From Syntrophaceae bacterium UBA6087 (GTDB lineage Bacteria > Desulfobacterota > Desulfomonilia > UBA1062): a DNA stretch of 64,000 nt. Where the stretch lies: the NCBI GenBank assembly GCA_002448235.1, contig DIXF01000016.1, positions 81,067-145,066 on the forward strand, given 5' to 3'. This document shows, piece by piece, positions 17,106-26,862 of the stretch (positions are counted from its first letter, which is position 1; every line of letters starts with the position of its first letter). The translations under genes were made by a program, and so were the position numbers. A model generated the notes under the pieces. It saw only the letters and a list, made by a program, of their open reading frames with translations. It did no database searches and had not been told where the DNA came from.

Positions 17106-17680
17106 TACTCATGATCGACAACTTCGATTCCTTTACCTACAACCTGGTCCAGGGTTTTGAAATCATGGGGGGCTCGGTTGCGGTATACCGGAACGACGCG
17201 ATCGACATCGGAGCCATCGAAGAGATGGCCCCCTCCGGTATCATCATCTCGCCGGGGCCCGGTATGCCGAAATCCGCAGGGATCTCGGTCGAGGTGATCA
17301 GGCGGTTTTACGGGGAAATCCCCATCTTCGGGGTGTGTCTCGGGCATCAATGCATCGGCGAGGCCTTCGGAGCTCAGATTGTCCATGCAGGCAGGGTCAT
17401 GCACGGAAAGTTCTCCCCCATCCGCCATGATGAGAAGGATCTCTTTGCAGGCCTGCCGCAGGGTTTCTGCGCGGTCAGGTATCATTCGCTGGCCGTTGAC
17501 AGGGAAACCCTGCCTGATGAAATCGAGATATGCGCCACATCGGATGACGGGGAGGTTATGGGCCTGCGGCATAAAGAATTCCCCCTTTTCGGTGTCCAGT
17601 TTCACCCGGAATCAATAGCCACCGAGCATGGCAACGATATCATGAGAAATTTCATTGCAAGGACAAGGGAGGTCGCATGA
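17102..17680 (+). CDS. trpG: anthranilate synthase component II (glutamine amidotransferase)
   Basis: Supplies ammonia from glutamine to TrpE. The 192-residue class I amidotransferase begins MILMIDNFDSFTYNLVQ. It has the oxyanion motif ISPGPGMPKSAG, the nucleophile Cys in FGVCLGHQCIGEAFG and the His/Glu pair in QFHPESIATEHG. It is a separate gene, not fused to trpD as in enterobacteria. Four-base overlaps with both neighbours indicate coupling. Confidence 0.97.
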   Translation: MILMIDNFDSFTYNLVQGFEIMGGSVAVYRNDAIDIGAIEEMAPSGIIISPGPGMPKSAGISVEVIRRFYGEIPIFGVCLGHQCIGEAFGAQIVHAGRVMHGKFSPIRHDEKDLFAGLPQGFCAVRYHSLAVDRETLPDEIEICATSDDGEVMGLRHKEFPLFGVQFHPESIATEHGNDIMRNFIARTREVA

Positions 17681-18666
17681 AGAATTTTATCGAAAAGCTC
17701 ATTGCCGGAAACGATCTGAGTGACGATGAGATGGGCAGGGCCTTTGACATGATCATGTCCGGTCAGGCCAATGACATCCAGGTCGGAGGGTTTCTCGTGG
17801 CGCTTCGGGCAAAGGGCGAGAAGCCGTCTGAAATAGCTGCAGCGGCCCGCATCATGCGGGAAAAGGCTGTAAAGGTCGAGGTGGATTTCGATGTCATAGA
17901 CACCTGCGGGACGGGCGGCGACGGCGCATCGACCATGAACATCTCCACTGCAGTCGCCTTTGTCCTTGCCGGGGCCGGCATCAGGGTGGCGAAGCACGGA
18001 AACCGATCGGTAAGCTCTTCCTCGGGCAGCGCAGACTGCCTCGAAGCCCTCGGCGTCCCCATAGATCTCGACCCTTCTCAGGCTGCGGAAGCATTAAAGG
18101 ACGGCAACTTTGCATTCATGTTCGCGCCGAGATACCATCCAAGCATGAAATACGCCATGCCGGCGAGGAAGCAGCTAGGCATGAAGACGATCTTCAATAT
18201 CCTCGGGCCTTTGACGAACCCGGCAGGCGCAGCGTATCAGGTCATCGGAGTTTTCCATAAGGAGCTGGTCGACCCCATAATCGAGGTGTTGAGCATCCTC
18301 GGTTCGAAGGGGGCCATGGTAGTTCATTCCGGGCTCGACGAGGTATCCATTTCCGGGGTTACGGACTATGCGAGGCTACGCTGCGGTAAGATAGAGAAAG
18401 GGCAGATCAGGCCTGAAGACGCAGGGCTCGATCCGAAGCCCGTAGACGAACTGAGAGTGGCGAACCCTCAAGAATCGGCTCAACGCATCGAGGCCATATT
18501 CAATGGAACATTGAAGGGCGCCTGCCTGGAGAGCATCCTTATCAATGCCGGGGCAGCTTTCATGGCGTATGATCCTGCCATCGATATCCGGGAGGGCGTG
18601 AACAGAGCATCGAGGGTCGTCACAAGGGGAGACGCCCTCCAGGCACTCCAGAGGGCGAGGCAGTAG
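17677..18666 (+). CDS. trpD: anthranilate phosphoribosyltransferase
   Basis: Transfers the phosphoribosyl group of PRPP to anthranilate. The 329-residue protein has the N-terminal helical domain of this family, the Gly-rich PRPP loop VIDTCGTGGDGASTMNIST (about residues 75-93), KHGNRSVSSSSGSADCLEALG and the FNILGPLTNPAGA motif. It begins inside the last codons of trpG, and its stop shares one base with the GTG of trpC. Confidence 0.97.
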   Translation: MKNFIEKLIAGNDLSDDEMGRAFDMIMSGQANDIQVGGFLVALRAKGEKPSEIAAAARIMREKAVKVEVDFDVIDTCGTGGDGASTMNISTAVAFVLAGAGIRVAKHGNRSVSSSSGSADCLEALGVPIDLDPSQAAEALKDGNFAFMFAPRYHPSMKYAMPARKQLGMKTIFNILGPLTNPAGAAYQVIGVFHKELVDPIIEVLSILGSKGAMVVHSGLDEVSISGVTDYARLRCGKIEKGQIRPEDAGLDPKPVDELRVANPQESAQRIEAIFNGTLKGACLESILINAGAAFMAYDPAIDIREGVNRASRVVTRGDALQALQRARQ

Positions 18667-19403
18667 TGGGCTTCCTGGCGCACATGTATCAGCTGTCCCG
18701 GCAGAGGGCTGCCGCTATGGACCGATGCAGGCTTGCCGTTCCCGCTTCCACCCGGTCGATGAAAGACGCCCTTCATGACATGGCCATTATTGCGGAGGTG
18801 AAATACGCCACTCCTGTAGAAGGGGATCTGGGGATCACGAAAAAGCCCTCAGAACTGGCAGCAGAATACGAAGCAATGGGAGCGGCGGCCATATCCTGCC
18901 TCACCGAGCCCTCGTTTTTTTCGGGCCGTATGGAGTATCTCCTCGAGGTCAGGAATGCATGCGGGCTTCCCGTACTCATGAAGGACTTTATCGTGGACGA
19001 GCGGCAGATCCGTGCGGGACGCTCCATGGGAGCGGACGCCTTCCTTCTCATCACCGAAATGCTCTCCGATGATGAGCTTTCACGGCTCTACACCTGCGGT
19101 AAAGACCTGGGCATGGACTGTCTCGTAGAGATCCACAGCCTCCAGGGCTTGCAGAAGGCGGTCCGTGTCGGCGCCGAGATCGTAGGGGTGAACGTGAGGG
19201 ACCTCACTACGCTGAAAATTGTTCCCGATCGGCATGAACAGATGTTCGGACTGCTCCCGGAAGGGGCGGTCAAGGTGGCCGAGAGCGGGATCTCATCGGG
19301 AAGAAGGATTGAGGAACTGAAAAAGGTCGGGTATGACGCGGCGCTCATCGGGCGGGCCATGGCCAGGAAGGATATTCGCGAGGAACTCTTCGGATGTGGG
19401 TGA
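18666..19403 (+). CDS. trpC: indole-3-glycerol phosphate synthase
   Basis: Closes the indole ring from CdRP. A 245-residue TIM barrel with IIAEVKYATPVEGDL near the N-terminus, SCLTEPSFFSGRMEYL, PVLMKDFIVDERQI (catalytic Lys), GADAFLLITEML, DCLVEIHS, VGVNVRDLTTL and VAESGIS. The usual KxxSPS reads VKYATPVEG, a substitution at the Ser positions. The GTG at 18666 is the likely start. The C-terminal 10 bases overlap trpF. Confidence 0.94.
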   Translation: MGFLAHMYQLSRQRAAAMDRCRLAVPASTRSMKDALHDMAIIAEVKYATPVEGDLGITKKPSELAAEYEAMGAAAISCLTEPSFFSGRMEYLLEVRNACGLPVLMKDFIVDERQIRAGRSMGADAFLLITEMLSDDELSRLYTCGKDLGMDCLVEIHSLQGLQKAVRVGAEIVGVNVRDLTTLKIVPDRHEQMFGLLPEGAVKVAESGISSGRRIEELKKVGYDAALIGRAMARKDIREELFGCG

Positions 19404-19957
19404 AAATTTGCGGGATCACACGGTATGAAGATGCATGTATAGCCCTTGAAGCGGGGGCCGATGCGATCGGGTTCGTGTTCGCCCGGAGCACGAGGAGGGT
19501 CTATCCGCATCTCATCGACGCCTGGATTCACAAAATAACAAAGGTGGAAAAGGTTGGCGTGTTCATGCAGGAAGATCCGAAATATATCCTGGAAACGGCC
19601 ACGATACTCGGCCTGCAAACGATCCAGCTGCATGTCCCTTTCCGTCCCGATCACAGGATACTCCTGGAAAGATTCCAAATGATCTGTGCGGTGACAGGGC
19701 TGGATGGAATCGTGATCCCAAAGGATATCCCCTGCCGCATCCTGTTCGATCCGAGCACGGGCACGGGCACAGCGGGTGCATGGAGGCGCTGCGATATCCC
19801 TTATATCCTCGCGGGTGGGCTTACCCCGGAGAACGTGAGGCAGGCCATTTCCCAGGCAGGGCCCGCAGGGGTGGACGTGAGCTCCGGGGTCGAGACCTCG
19901 CCCGGCATCAAGGACAGTGAAAAAATCAGGAAATTCATACAGGAGGCAAAGGCATGA
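19394..19957 (+). CDS. trpF: phosphoribosylanthranilate isomerase
   Basis: Amadori rearrangement of PRA to CdRP. The 187-residue TIM barrel is slightly short for TrpF. It begins MWVKICGITRYEDACIALEA with the general-base Cys in KICGIT, then GADAIGFVF. The later catalytic Asp strand appears as ILFDPSTGTGTAG, and the C-terminal phosphate-binding part as YILAGGLTPENV and GVDVSSGVETSPGIKD. It overlaps trpC at its start and trpB at its end. Confidence 0.95.
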   Translation: MWVKICGITRYEDACIALEAGADAIGFVFARSTRRVYPHLIDAWIHKITKVEKVGVFMQEDPKYILETATILGLQTIQLHVPFRPDHRILLERFQMICAVTGLDGIVIPKDIPCRILFDPSTGTGTAGAWRRCDIPYILAGGLTPENVRQAISQAGPAGVDVSSGVETSPGIKDSEKIRKFIQEAKA

Positions 19958-21105
19958 AAGGCTATTTCGGAGAATTCGGCGGCCAGTACGTTCCGGAAAC
20001 GCTGCTCCCGGCCCTGGTGGAACTTGAAGAAGCATTTGCTGCGGCATCGGCGGACAAGGGGTTCTGGGAAGAGTTCCATGGATATATGAAGGACTACGTG
20101 GGCAGGCCGACTCCCCTTACCCATGTAAAGAGACTCTCCGAGCACCTGGGCATCGAGGTATGGCTCAAGCGGGAAGATCTCAACCACACCGGTTCGCACA
20201 AGATCAACAACGCCCTGGGCCAGATCCTCCTTGCAGCCAGGATGAACAAGAAGAGGATAATCGCCGAGACAGGGGCAGGACAGCACGGGGTTGCCGCGGC
20301 AACTGCCTGCGCGCTCTTCGGGCTGACCTGTGCGGTGTATATGGGCTCCGAGGACATCGAGAGGCAGATGATGAATGTGGAACGCATGAGGCTGCTCGGT
20401 GCGGAGGTGGTTCCGGTCACGTCCGGGAGCGCCACGCTGAAGGACGCCACGAGCGAGGCCATCCGGGACTGGGTGACGAATGTTGACACCACGTATTATC
20501 TCATCGGTTCCGCCATAGGTCCGCACCCATATCCGACCATCGTCCGCGAGTTTCAGAAGATCATCGGCATCGAATCCAGGCAGCAGATACGTGAAAAGAC
20601 CGGCCGGCTTCCCGATGCCGTGATTGCCTGCGTGGGTGGCGGAAGCAATGCCATCGGAATATTCTCGGGCTTCCGCGACGATCCTGTGGAGCTCATCGGC
20701 GTCGAGGCATACGGCGACGGAAAAGAGCGGCACGGCGCCAGCATCAATTTCGGGGTTCCCGGCGTTCTGCACGGGACACGCTCTTTTTTGCTCCAGGACA
20801 GTGACGGCCAGGTTATCGAGACCCATTCCATATCGGCAGGCCTCGATTATCCCGGGGTCGGCCCGGAGCACAGCTTTCTCTCGGCATCGAAGAGGGCGAG
20901 ATACGAGCTGGTGGATGACCGTCGGGCATTAGCCGCCTTCAAGCTCCTGAACAGGCTGGAAGGCATCGCGCCTGCCCTGGAGAGCGCCCATGCCGTAGGC
21001 TATCTGGAACAGTATGCCAGGGATCATCAGGGTGCTGTCGTGGTGGTGAATCTCTCCGGCAGGGGAGACAAGGACCTGCACACCGTGCTCAAGGAGATGT
21101 CATGA
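19954..21105 (+). CDS. trpB: tryptophan synthase beta subunit
   Basis: PLP enzyme that joins indole and serine. The 383-residue protein begins MKGYFGEFGGQYVPETLLPA. It has the PLP lysine in LNHTGSHKINNALGQ, the AETGAGQHGVAAATACALFG motif, the GGGSNAIG phosphate cradle and EHSFLS. The chain is of the TrpB1 type that works with TrpA, encoded immediately downstream with a four-base overlap. Confidence 0.98.
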   Translation: MKGYFGEFGGQYVPETLLPALVELEEAFAAASADKGFWEEFHGYMKDYVGRPTPLTHVKRLSEHLGIEVWLKREDLNHTGSHKINNALGQILLAARMNKKRIIAETGAGQHGVAAATACALFGLTCAVYMGSEDIERQMMNVERMRLLGAEVVPVTSGSATLKDATSEAIRDWVTNVDTTYYLIGSAIGPHPYPTIVREFQKIIGIESRQQIREKTGRLPDAVIACVGGGSNAIGIFSGFRDDPVELIGVEAYGDGKERHGASINFGVPGVLHGTRSFLLQDSDGQVIETHSISAGLDYPGVGPEHSFLSASKRARYELVDDRRALAAFKLLNRLEGIAPALESAHAVGYLEQYARDHQGAVVVVNLSGRGDKDLHTVLKEMS

Positions 21106-21857
21106 TTACAAAAGCGATTCTGGCGAAAGAAAAGGCGATTATCCCCTATGTCACCGCAGGGCTTCCCGATCTCGATACCACCGGGGAAATTCTGAAGGCA
21201 CTGGACGAAGCAGGTGCCGCAGCCATCGAGATCGGCGTCCCGTTTTCCGACCCCATGGCGGACGGGCCTGTGCTCCAGAAGGCATCCCATGCCGCTTTGC
21301 AGGCCGGTTTCTGCATGGACGGTCTGTTGTCCCGCATGAGCACATGGAGCGCTTCGGTGAAGGCGCCTTTGATCGTCATGTCCTATATCAACCCGATCAT
21401 GAGGAGAGGGATTCGGCACACGCTCAAAAGCTTCAGGGAGAATGGCGTCCAGGGAGTCATCCTCCCGGATATGCCGCTGGACGGAAGGGACGTATACGAG
21501 TTGTGCAGGGATTCGGGCCTCGATCTCATCAGGCTCGTAGCCCCGACAACGCCTCTGCCCCGGCAGAAAGAGGTGATATCCCAGTGCAGCGGCTTCGTAT
21601 ACGCAGTCACAGTCAAAGGGGTGACCGGCGCTCGGGCCAGCCTTCCTGTCGAGGTCCGTCAGCAGGTATCGAATATCAAATCTTTTACGGACCTGCCGGT
21701 GTGTACCGGTTTCGGGGTGTCGGATGCCGGGCAGGTGAAAGACATGCTCACCTTTGCGGACGGCGTGATCGTGGGGAGCTACCTCATGGCAAAGATCATG
21801 GATTCTTCCCAGCCGGTGCAGGCAGCTCGGGATGCGTTCACTGCCCTGTTGAACTGA
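21102..21857 (+). CDS. trpA: tryptophan synthase alpha subunit
   Basis: Cleaves indole-3-glycerol phosphate to indole for TrpB. The 251-residue TIM barrel shows IPYVTAGLPD, AIEIGVPFSDPMADGPVLQ (catalytic Glu and Asp), VMSYINPI, GVQGVILPDMPLD, FVYAVTVKGVTGAR and PVCTGFGVSD. It is the last gene of trpEGDCFBA, so the window encodes the whole pathway from chorismate to tryptophan in one operon. Confidence 0.97.
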   Translation: MITKAILAKEKAIIPYVTAGLPDLDTTGEILKALDEAGAAAIEIGVPFSDPMADGPVLQKASHAALQAGFCMDGLLSRMSTWSASVKAPLIVMSYINPIMRRGIRHTLKSFRENGVQGVILPDMPLDGRDVYELCRDSGLDLIRLVAPTTPLPRQKEVISQCSGFVYAVTVKGVTGARASLPVEVRQQVSNIKSFTDLPVCTGFGVSDAGQVKDMLTFADGVIVGSYLMAKIMDSSQPVQAARDAFTALLN

Positions 21858-21955
21858 GGGCGATGGTTTTTTAAAAGCAGGGACGGGACTCGCCGGGAAA
21901 GGGCGAGGTTCACATCATTGATTCCCGGCCGGGCCGGTGATATTCTTATGCCATC

Positions 21956-22882
21956 ATGAGATTCATGTGGCGGAATCTGCCGGTGTTCTTCATCTGGCTC
22001 ATAGGATTAAGCGTGCTCAACAACGCTCTGCATCACGTCTCCCCCCCGGTGGAGAGCGTCAAGGCGCTCTCTTTCTTTCCGCTCGCGTGTTCTCTCATAC
22101 TCCTATGGTACGCCTGCAGAAAAGAGTATGGCGGGGAGAGGATGTTGCGGTCGTTTTTCCCCTGGGCGGCCGGAATGACAATCCTGTATCTCACCCCGTT
22201 CATGCATGGCCTGAGCCTTCCGCTCGACATGCAGACACAGAGGTCCATCTATGAATTCAGCGCCCTTGCCCAGTTCGGGCTCCTCCTGGTCCATGCACGC
22301 ACCTGGTTCAAACCATGGGACTGGGTCTGGATATTCGGCGTGACGCTCTTTTTCGGGATGATCCTGGAAAACGGAGGGATCATTCTTGGTGTTTTTTCGG
22401 AGCCGGGTTATCTTCTCTACTTACCCGGCCTGCCTGCTCCCCTGGCTACGGCGCTCGGCTGGGTGAATGTGCTCTACTGTGCATTTTTTGCTGTGGAAAG
22501 GATTTTGCCGAATATGTCGCCCTACGGCAGGGGGCTGGTGTGTGCCCTGATCGGGTTGTCTCTGGATGTGGTTTTCGACCCTGTCGCCACAAGGCTCGGA
22601 TGGTGGGTGTGGGCTCCCTCTCTGGAAGTAAAAATCTGGGAGGTCCCCATCATCAATTTTATCGCCTGGTTCTGGGCGCTCTTTCCCTATGTTACGGTGT
22701 ATTACTGGGTTAGGGGAATGGAAAACTATGGGGAGGGAAGGAAGGTAATCTACTTAGTAGGCGGGTTTCCGGTGATCCTATTGGGAGAATTTCTCGGAGT
22801 TATTACCAATCTGGCTTTGGCGGGAGACTGGGCAGGGCTTTTGGTAATTCATAGATTCTTCATTAATTTTGGATCGTTATGA
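21956..22882 (+). CDS. polytopic membrane protein, CruF-like (carotenoid biosynthesis family)
   Basis: A 308-residue protein with about eight hydrophobic segments, for example NLPVFFIWLIGLSVL, FGVTLFFGMILENGG, GLVCALIGLSLDVVFDPVAT and FIAWFWALFPYVTVYYWV. The DVVFDPVATRLGWWVWAP segment and the GMILENGG segment resemble the DUF422/CruF family, whose characterised members are 1',2'-hydratases of carotenoids; many homologues have no known role. The gene lies 98 bases after trpA and overlaps the end of the convergent glycosyltransferase gene by 20 bases. No other carotenoid gene is adjacent; a CrtI-like gene is 33 kb away. The family call is from memory of motif shape and is moderate. Confidence 0.55.
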   Translation: MRFMWRNLPVFFIWLIGLSVLNNALHHVSPPVESVKALSFFPLACSLILLWYACRKEYGGERMLRSFFPWAAGMTILYLTPFMHGLSLPLDMQTQRSIYEFSALAQFGLLLVHARTWFKPWDWVWIFGVTLFFGMILENGGIILGVFSEPGYLLYLPGLPAPLATALGWVNVLYCAFFAVERILPNMSPYGRGLVCALIGLSLDVVFDPVATRLGWWVWAPSLEVKIWEVPIINFIAWFWALFPYVTVYYWVRGMENYGEGRKVIYLVGGFPVILLGEFLGVITNLALAGDWAGLLVIHRFFINFGSL

Positions 22883-24023
22883 TATTTTTATAAAGTTCTT
22901 CATATGCCTGGACCATGGAAGTGAGGCTGTAATGGTCGATGATTCGCTGCCGGGCAGATATTCCCAGGTTTTTACGATAATCCGAGCCGGCATTCAGGAG
23001 GTGCTGCCAAGCGGCGCACAGGGCCTGAGGATTCTTCTTCGGTACCACTATTCCTGCATCTCCCACAAGAACAGCTGAATCCCCGACATCGGTAACTACA
23101 CAGGGGATGCCGGTTGACATGGCTTCCCCGATTGCATTCGGCAGCCCTTCGCCCCAGGCTGAAGAGGAAGTAGCTATGTCAAGGGATGTGAATATTTTGT
23201 CGGTGTCGCTTCTTTCGCCCAGGAGATGGAAACTGGTTTTATCAAGAGAATACGGCAAATAATTCTCTAAGGATGGGTATGCCCAGCTGACTCCTCGCCC
23301 GGCCAGGATGAAGTGGCCCCCTGGACAGGATTGAAGAAAAGCTTCTGCAGCCTTAAAGAAAGTAGCATGATCCTTCATGGGATCACATCTGCATACCAGG
23401 CCGATGACAAAGGCTTCTTGGGGTATTTTCAATTCAGTCCTGATTTTCACACGCGCATCCGTATTCGGCTTGAAGGTATAAGTATTAAACCCATTGGTTA
23501 TGATAGCCCATCTCTTTGGGCGATAGCCAAGTTCCTCATGAACATCCCTTCCTGCATATGAATTTGCGATAACCACCGAGGGGGTCTGCGAAAATGTGGC
23601 ACCCGCTTTCACAGTAAAACGATATATGGGTCCATAGACCGAGAGATCCATGTCTGAACAGCGGATATTCCACAGGGTTCTTTTTGGGTTTAAGAGCGTT
23701 AGTCCGAGAAGATTGGCATGATACATCCAGCACTGGATTATATCAGGTTTTATGAGACTTGCCATGAAACGAAGACGTAGAACGGCCCTCAGGTCAGGCA
23801 TACCCTTTTTCATATTTAGGCTAGAAACCCGGATACCCGACTGTTCTAACGTGTGCCCCAAAATGCCGGGCCTTGTCATGCAGACAACATGGTTTTCGAA
23901 GGCGTTCCTGTCCATGGAAGTGGTAAGCCTGAAAAGGTTTTGTTCTGCTCCTCCGATATCCAGTGTCGATATAAGGTGGAGAATTCTTACCGGCCCGGGA
24001 GATTTTCTCGGGATACTATCCAA
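22863..24023 (-). CDS. glycosyltransferase family 4
   Basis: Cytoplasmic or membrane-associated GT-B glycosyltransferase, last gene of the minus-strand polysaccharide locus. It opens with the GT4 N-terminal pattern LHLISTLDIGGAEQNLFRL. The C-terminal Rossmann domain has FILAGRG, ATSSSAWGEGLPNAIGEAMS (EX7E motif) and PCVVTDVGDS. It starts at a TTG (24023) with GGAGG ten bases upstream, eight bases inside the asnB-like gene, so the two are coupled. The donor and acceptor cannot be told from sequence. Confidence 0.88.
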   Translation of the reverse strand: MDSIPRKSPGPVRILHLISTLDIGGAEQNLFRLTTSMDRNAFENHVVCMTRPGILGHTLEQSGIRVSSLNMKKGMPDLRAVLRLRFMASLIKPDIIQCWMYHANLLGLTLLNPKRTLWNIRCSDMDLSVYGPIYRFTVKAGATFSQTPSVVIANSYAGRDVHEELGYRPKRWAIITNGFNTYTFKPNTDARVKIRTELKIPQEAFVIGLVCRCDPMKDHATFFKAAEAFLQSCPGGHFILAGRGVSWAYPSLENYLPYSLDKTSFHLLGERSDTDKIFTSLDIATSSSAWGEGLPNAIGEAMSTGIPCVVTDVGDSAVLVGDAGIVVPKKNPQALCAAWQHLLNAGSDYRKNLGISARQRIIDHYSLTSMVQAYEELYKNIITIQN

Positions 24024-25929
24024 CGTACCGTTTCCTCCACATCATAAACACGAGCAGAAGCCATATGCGGTCCACTGCAATGGACCCTTTTTTCTGCTGG
24101 AATTCAGAGACGGTCCTCATGACTATATCGGGATCGATTTGATTCTGAGAGCGGAGCGACTCTGGGTTGAGATACTCCTCTATGAGTTCCATGAGATCAT
24201 TATGTAGCCAGGAATAGATCGGGATGGCAAATCCCTGCTTGGGTCTCTTGAAAAGGGCCTCAGGTAGATATCTTTTCAGAAGCTTTTTTAATATATACTT
24301 GGTTTCGCCTTTCTTATACTTCAAATTCAGGGGTAAGGCGCGGGCAAATTCTACAATCCGGTGGTCCAGCATCGGGTCCCTGCCTTCGAGACTGTTGAAC
24401 ATGGTGGCCCGATCCACCTTGGTAAGAATATCCTCGGGGAGATAGTGCTGCATATCCCAGGACATCATGGCCTCCAGGAGAGTTTCGGCAGATGAATCCA
24501 GAGGTGGGCGGAGGTTTCGGTAGTTCCCCATGAGCTGGTGCACCTCATTGGGGAGCCAATAGCCAATCGCATAAGGATATGCACTTGATGCATCCCCGCT
24601 CCAGTTTGAAAGGACAGCCTGGAACTTTCTCATGCGGTCCTTGATTGCAGGCAACCTCAGCTTCGGGTGAGCTTGCGCCAGATGGGCAAATCTGTCGCTT
24701 CCCATGAGCCCGAGAAATTTTCCGGCCCGCCTTGCCAATGCGGACGGAAGAGGTGAAATGAATCTGTCGAGGCTGTTCATCACCCAGTAACGGTGATATC
24801 CACAAAACAATTCGTCCCCGCCGTCTGCGGAAAGGCTGACCTTGACATGGCGACGCGTCATCCTTGATACGATCGTGGTGGGAATGCCTGAAATATCCCC
24901 AAAAGGTTCGTCATAGATCTCGGACCACAGGGGTAGGATCTCCCTTGCATGATCCGGTGTCACGACCTCTTCCGTGTGTTCTGTGCCGAGGTGGAGCGCA
25001 ATCTGTTTTGCCCAGGGTGACTCGTCGTAATTTTTCTCCCTAAAGCCAATGGTAAATGTTCTGATGGGCGTGTCAGAATGTTTTGCAAGGATTGCAGTAA
25101 CCAGCGAAGAGTCGATGCCTCCCGAGAGGAATATTCCCACCGGCACGTCTGCTATAAGCCGTTTTGTAAATGAATCGACCATGGTCTCTTCAAGCCTGTC
25201 GATGATGGTTTCCTCTGATCCTTCCATGAGATGCTGTCCCGGGACAGTAGGGCAAGACCAGTACTGTTGTTTCTCAATGAGATTATCAGAAGATACCTTC
25301 AGCCAATAGCCGGGCTCAAGCTTCCAGGTTGATTTATAAATGGATCTTGGATTTGAGATGTATCCAAAGTGGAAGAATTCACCCAGTGCATCGGAATCAA
25401 TCTCCAGCTGATCGGAAAGCCCTGCATGGAGAGCCTTGAGTTCCGACGCAAAGGCAAACGTATCTCCCTTATGGTAGTAATACAAGGGTTTCACCCCGAT
25501 GCGGTCCCGGAAGAGGTAGAGCGCTTTCTCGTAAGAGTCCCAGATGGCAAAGGCAAACATGCCGATGAATCGCTTGACGCACTGCGTGCCCCAGGCAGCG
25601 AAGGCCTGGAGAACGACTTCGGTATCGGATGTACCTCTGAACGTGATTCCTTGTGAGATGAGGTCTTTTCTGATGTCCTGATAATTGTAGACCTCCCCGT
25701 TGTAAGTGAGGGTGTATCTTCCATCACTGGTGCCCATGGGCTGGTTTCCCGTGTCGAACAGATCTATGATCGAGAGTCTCCTGTGGCCGAGGGCGATAGC
25801 TGCCTGGGTTTCGATAAAAATGCCGGCATTATCAGGGCCTCCTCTGGTCATACTGTCGCGCATTCGAACGCAGATGTCCTTCAGTTCCGGGTAGGCTCCA
25901 CGTTTCCAGATTCCGGCGATCCTGCACAT
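24016..25929 (-). CDS. asnB: asparagine synthase (glutamine-hydrolysing), AsnB-type
   Basis: A 637-residue two-domain enzyme. The N-terminal class II amidotransferase has the nucleophile Cys2 (MCRIAGIWKRG), GHRRLSIIDL and the loop TYNGEVYNY. The synthetase domain has the PPi loop FLSGGIDSSLVTAILA and LSADGGDELFCGYHRYW. In polysaccharide loci such proteins often amidate sugar carboxyl groups instead of making free asparagine (WbpS-like); this position among glycosyltransferases favours that reading, but it is inference. It follows a methyltransferase gene and overlaps the downstream glycosyltransferase by eight bases. Confidence 0.88.
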   Translation of the reverse strand: MCRIAGIWKRGAYPELKDICVRMRDSMTRGGPDNAGIFIETQAAIALGHRRLSIIDLFDTGNQPMGTSDGRYTLTYNGEVYNYQDIRKDLISQGITFRGTSDTEVVLQAFAAWGTQCVKRFIGMFAFAIWDSYEKALYLFRDRIGVKPLYYYHKGDTFAFASELKALHAGLSDQLEIDSDALGEFFHFGYISNPRSIYKSTWKLEPGYWLKVSSDNLIEKQQYWSCPTVPGQHLMEGSEETIIDRLEETMVDSFTKRLIADVPVGIFLSGGIDSSLVTAILAKHSDTPIRTFTIGFREKNYDESPWAKQIALHLGTEHTEEVVTPDHAREILPLWSEIYDEPFGDISGIPTTIVSRMTRRHVKVSLSADGGDELFCGYHRYWVMNSLDRFISPLPSALARRAGKFLGLMGSDRFAHLAQAHPKLRLPAIKDRMRKFQAVLSNWSGDASSAYPYAIGYWLPNEVHQLMGNYRNLRPPLDSSAETLLEAMMSWDMQHYLPEDILTKVDRATMFNSLEGRDPMLDHRIVEFARALPLNLKYKKGETKYILKKLLKRYLPEALFKRPKQGFAIPIYSWLHNDLMELIEEYLNPESLRSQNQIDPDIVMRTVSEFQQKKGSIAVDRIWLLLVFMMWRKRYVG

Positions 25930-25944
25930 GGCGTATAGTCTAGC

Positions 25945-26733
25945 TCATTCCTGGCTATGTGATGGAAACAAAGGATTTTTCTTCAAGACGAAGATATGGC
26001 AGGAACTCCCCAACAACCGGCTTAGCCGGCGTCGTGCCGGTATGCTTAATGCGGATCCGAGTATCCCATATCCAGTATAGAAGAGCCTGTTGGGAAAGTA
26101 ATTCACAATAGTCCACCCGGTGTTCTGAAAAAGAGCCGCCCAACGAGATCTGCTGAAATAGTACAGCTCACTCATGCTATTGCCGATCTCGCCATGGCGA
26201 GATGAAAAAAGAGTCTTTTTTATCTTTTGAGAAAGAGACATATTGGATAGGGCTTCTGCAGTTGATCGATGGAGGCATGTTGAATCCGGATAGGTGTTTC
26301 GGAAGAAAAAGCCTGGTAAAATCTTCAAGACATAAGGATAATGAGCAATCGTAGTGAAAAATCGCCAGGAAGCTGTCGGGAGTATATGGACAGCTATCCC
26401 GCCCGTTTTTAAGACCCTCATCATCTCGTTTTGGAACTGTCTGACATGAGGGATATGCTCAAGGACATTCGAGCTGAAAATAACCCCGAAGTGTTGATCA
26501 GGAAAGGGGATATGCTTTCCATCATACTCAAGTACAGGCCATACCTGCTCTTCTTTGTTTCTGCACTCCGGGAGTTCGACGGCTTCCACATCAAAGCCGT
26601 GTTCAGCAAGAATTTGTGCCTGCCAACCTTCTCCTGCACCAATTTCAAGCAAGGGCTCTCTTTTTGAGAGAAGATGAAGAACCTCATGAATCTCATGGCT
26701 TCTGATTTCCTGCAGATTTTTCAGGCTGAACAA
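25945..26733 (-). CDS. class I SAM-dependent methyltransferase
   Basis: A 262-residue Rossmann methyltransferase. Motif I is LLEIGAGEGWQAQIL (residues about 30-44). HFGVIFSSNVLEHIPHVRQF corresponds to the region before motif IV, and VLKTGGIAVHIL is the following strand. The start appears to be TTG at 26733 with GAGGA seven bases upstream; no in-frame ATG gives motif I with a normal N-terminus. The likely target is a sugar or polysaccharide intermediate, by context only. The gene ends 15 bases before the AsnB-type gene. Confidence 0.8.
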   Translation of the reverse strand: MFSLKNLQEIRSHEIHEVLHLLSKREPLLEIGAGEGWQAQILAEHGFDVEAVELPECRNKEEQVWPVLEYDGKHIPFPDQHFGVIFSSNVLEHIPHVRQFQNEMMRVLKTGGIAVHILPTASWRFFTTIAHYPYVLKILPGFFFRNTYPDSTCLHRSTAEALSNMSLSQKIKKTLFSSRHGEIGNSMSELYYFSRSRWAALFQNTGWTIVNYFPNRLFYTGYGILGSALSIPARRRLSRLLGSSCHIFVLKKNPLFPSHSQE

Positions 26734-26862
26734 CCGGCGTTCCTCATATGTATGATATAAATGGTCTTGCAGGAATGATATTCACCAGTGCAGAGTTCTG
26801 TATGAAAATAATGTTCTCCACATAAAAATTCTTTTCCCCAGCGGCGGAAAAATATCATGAAG

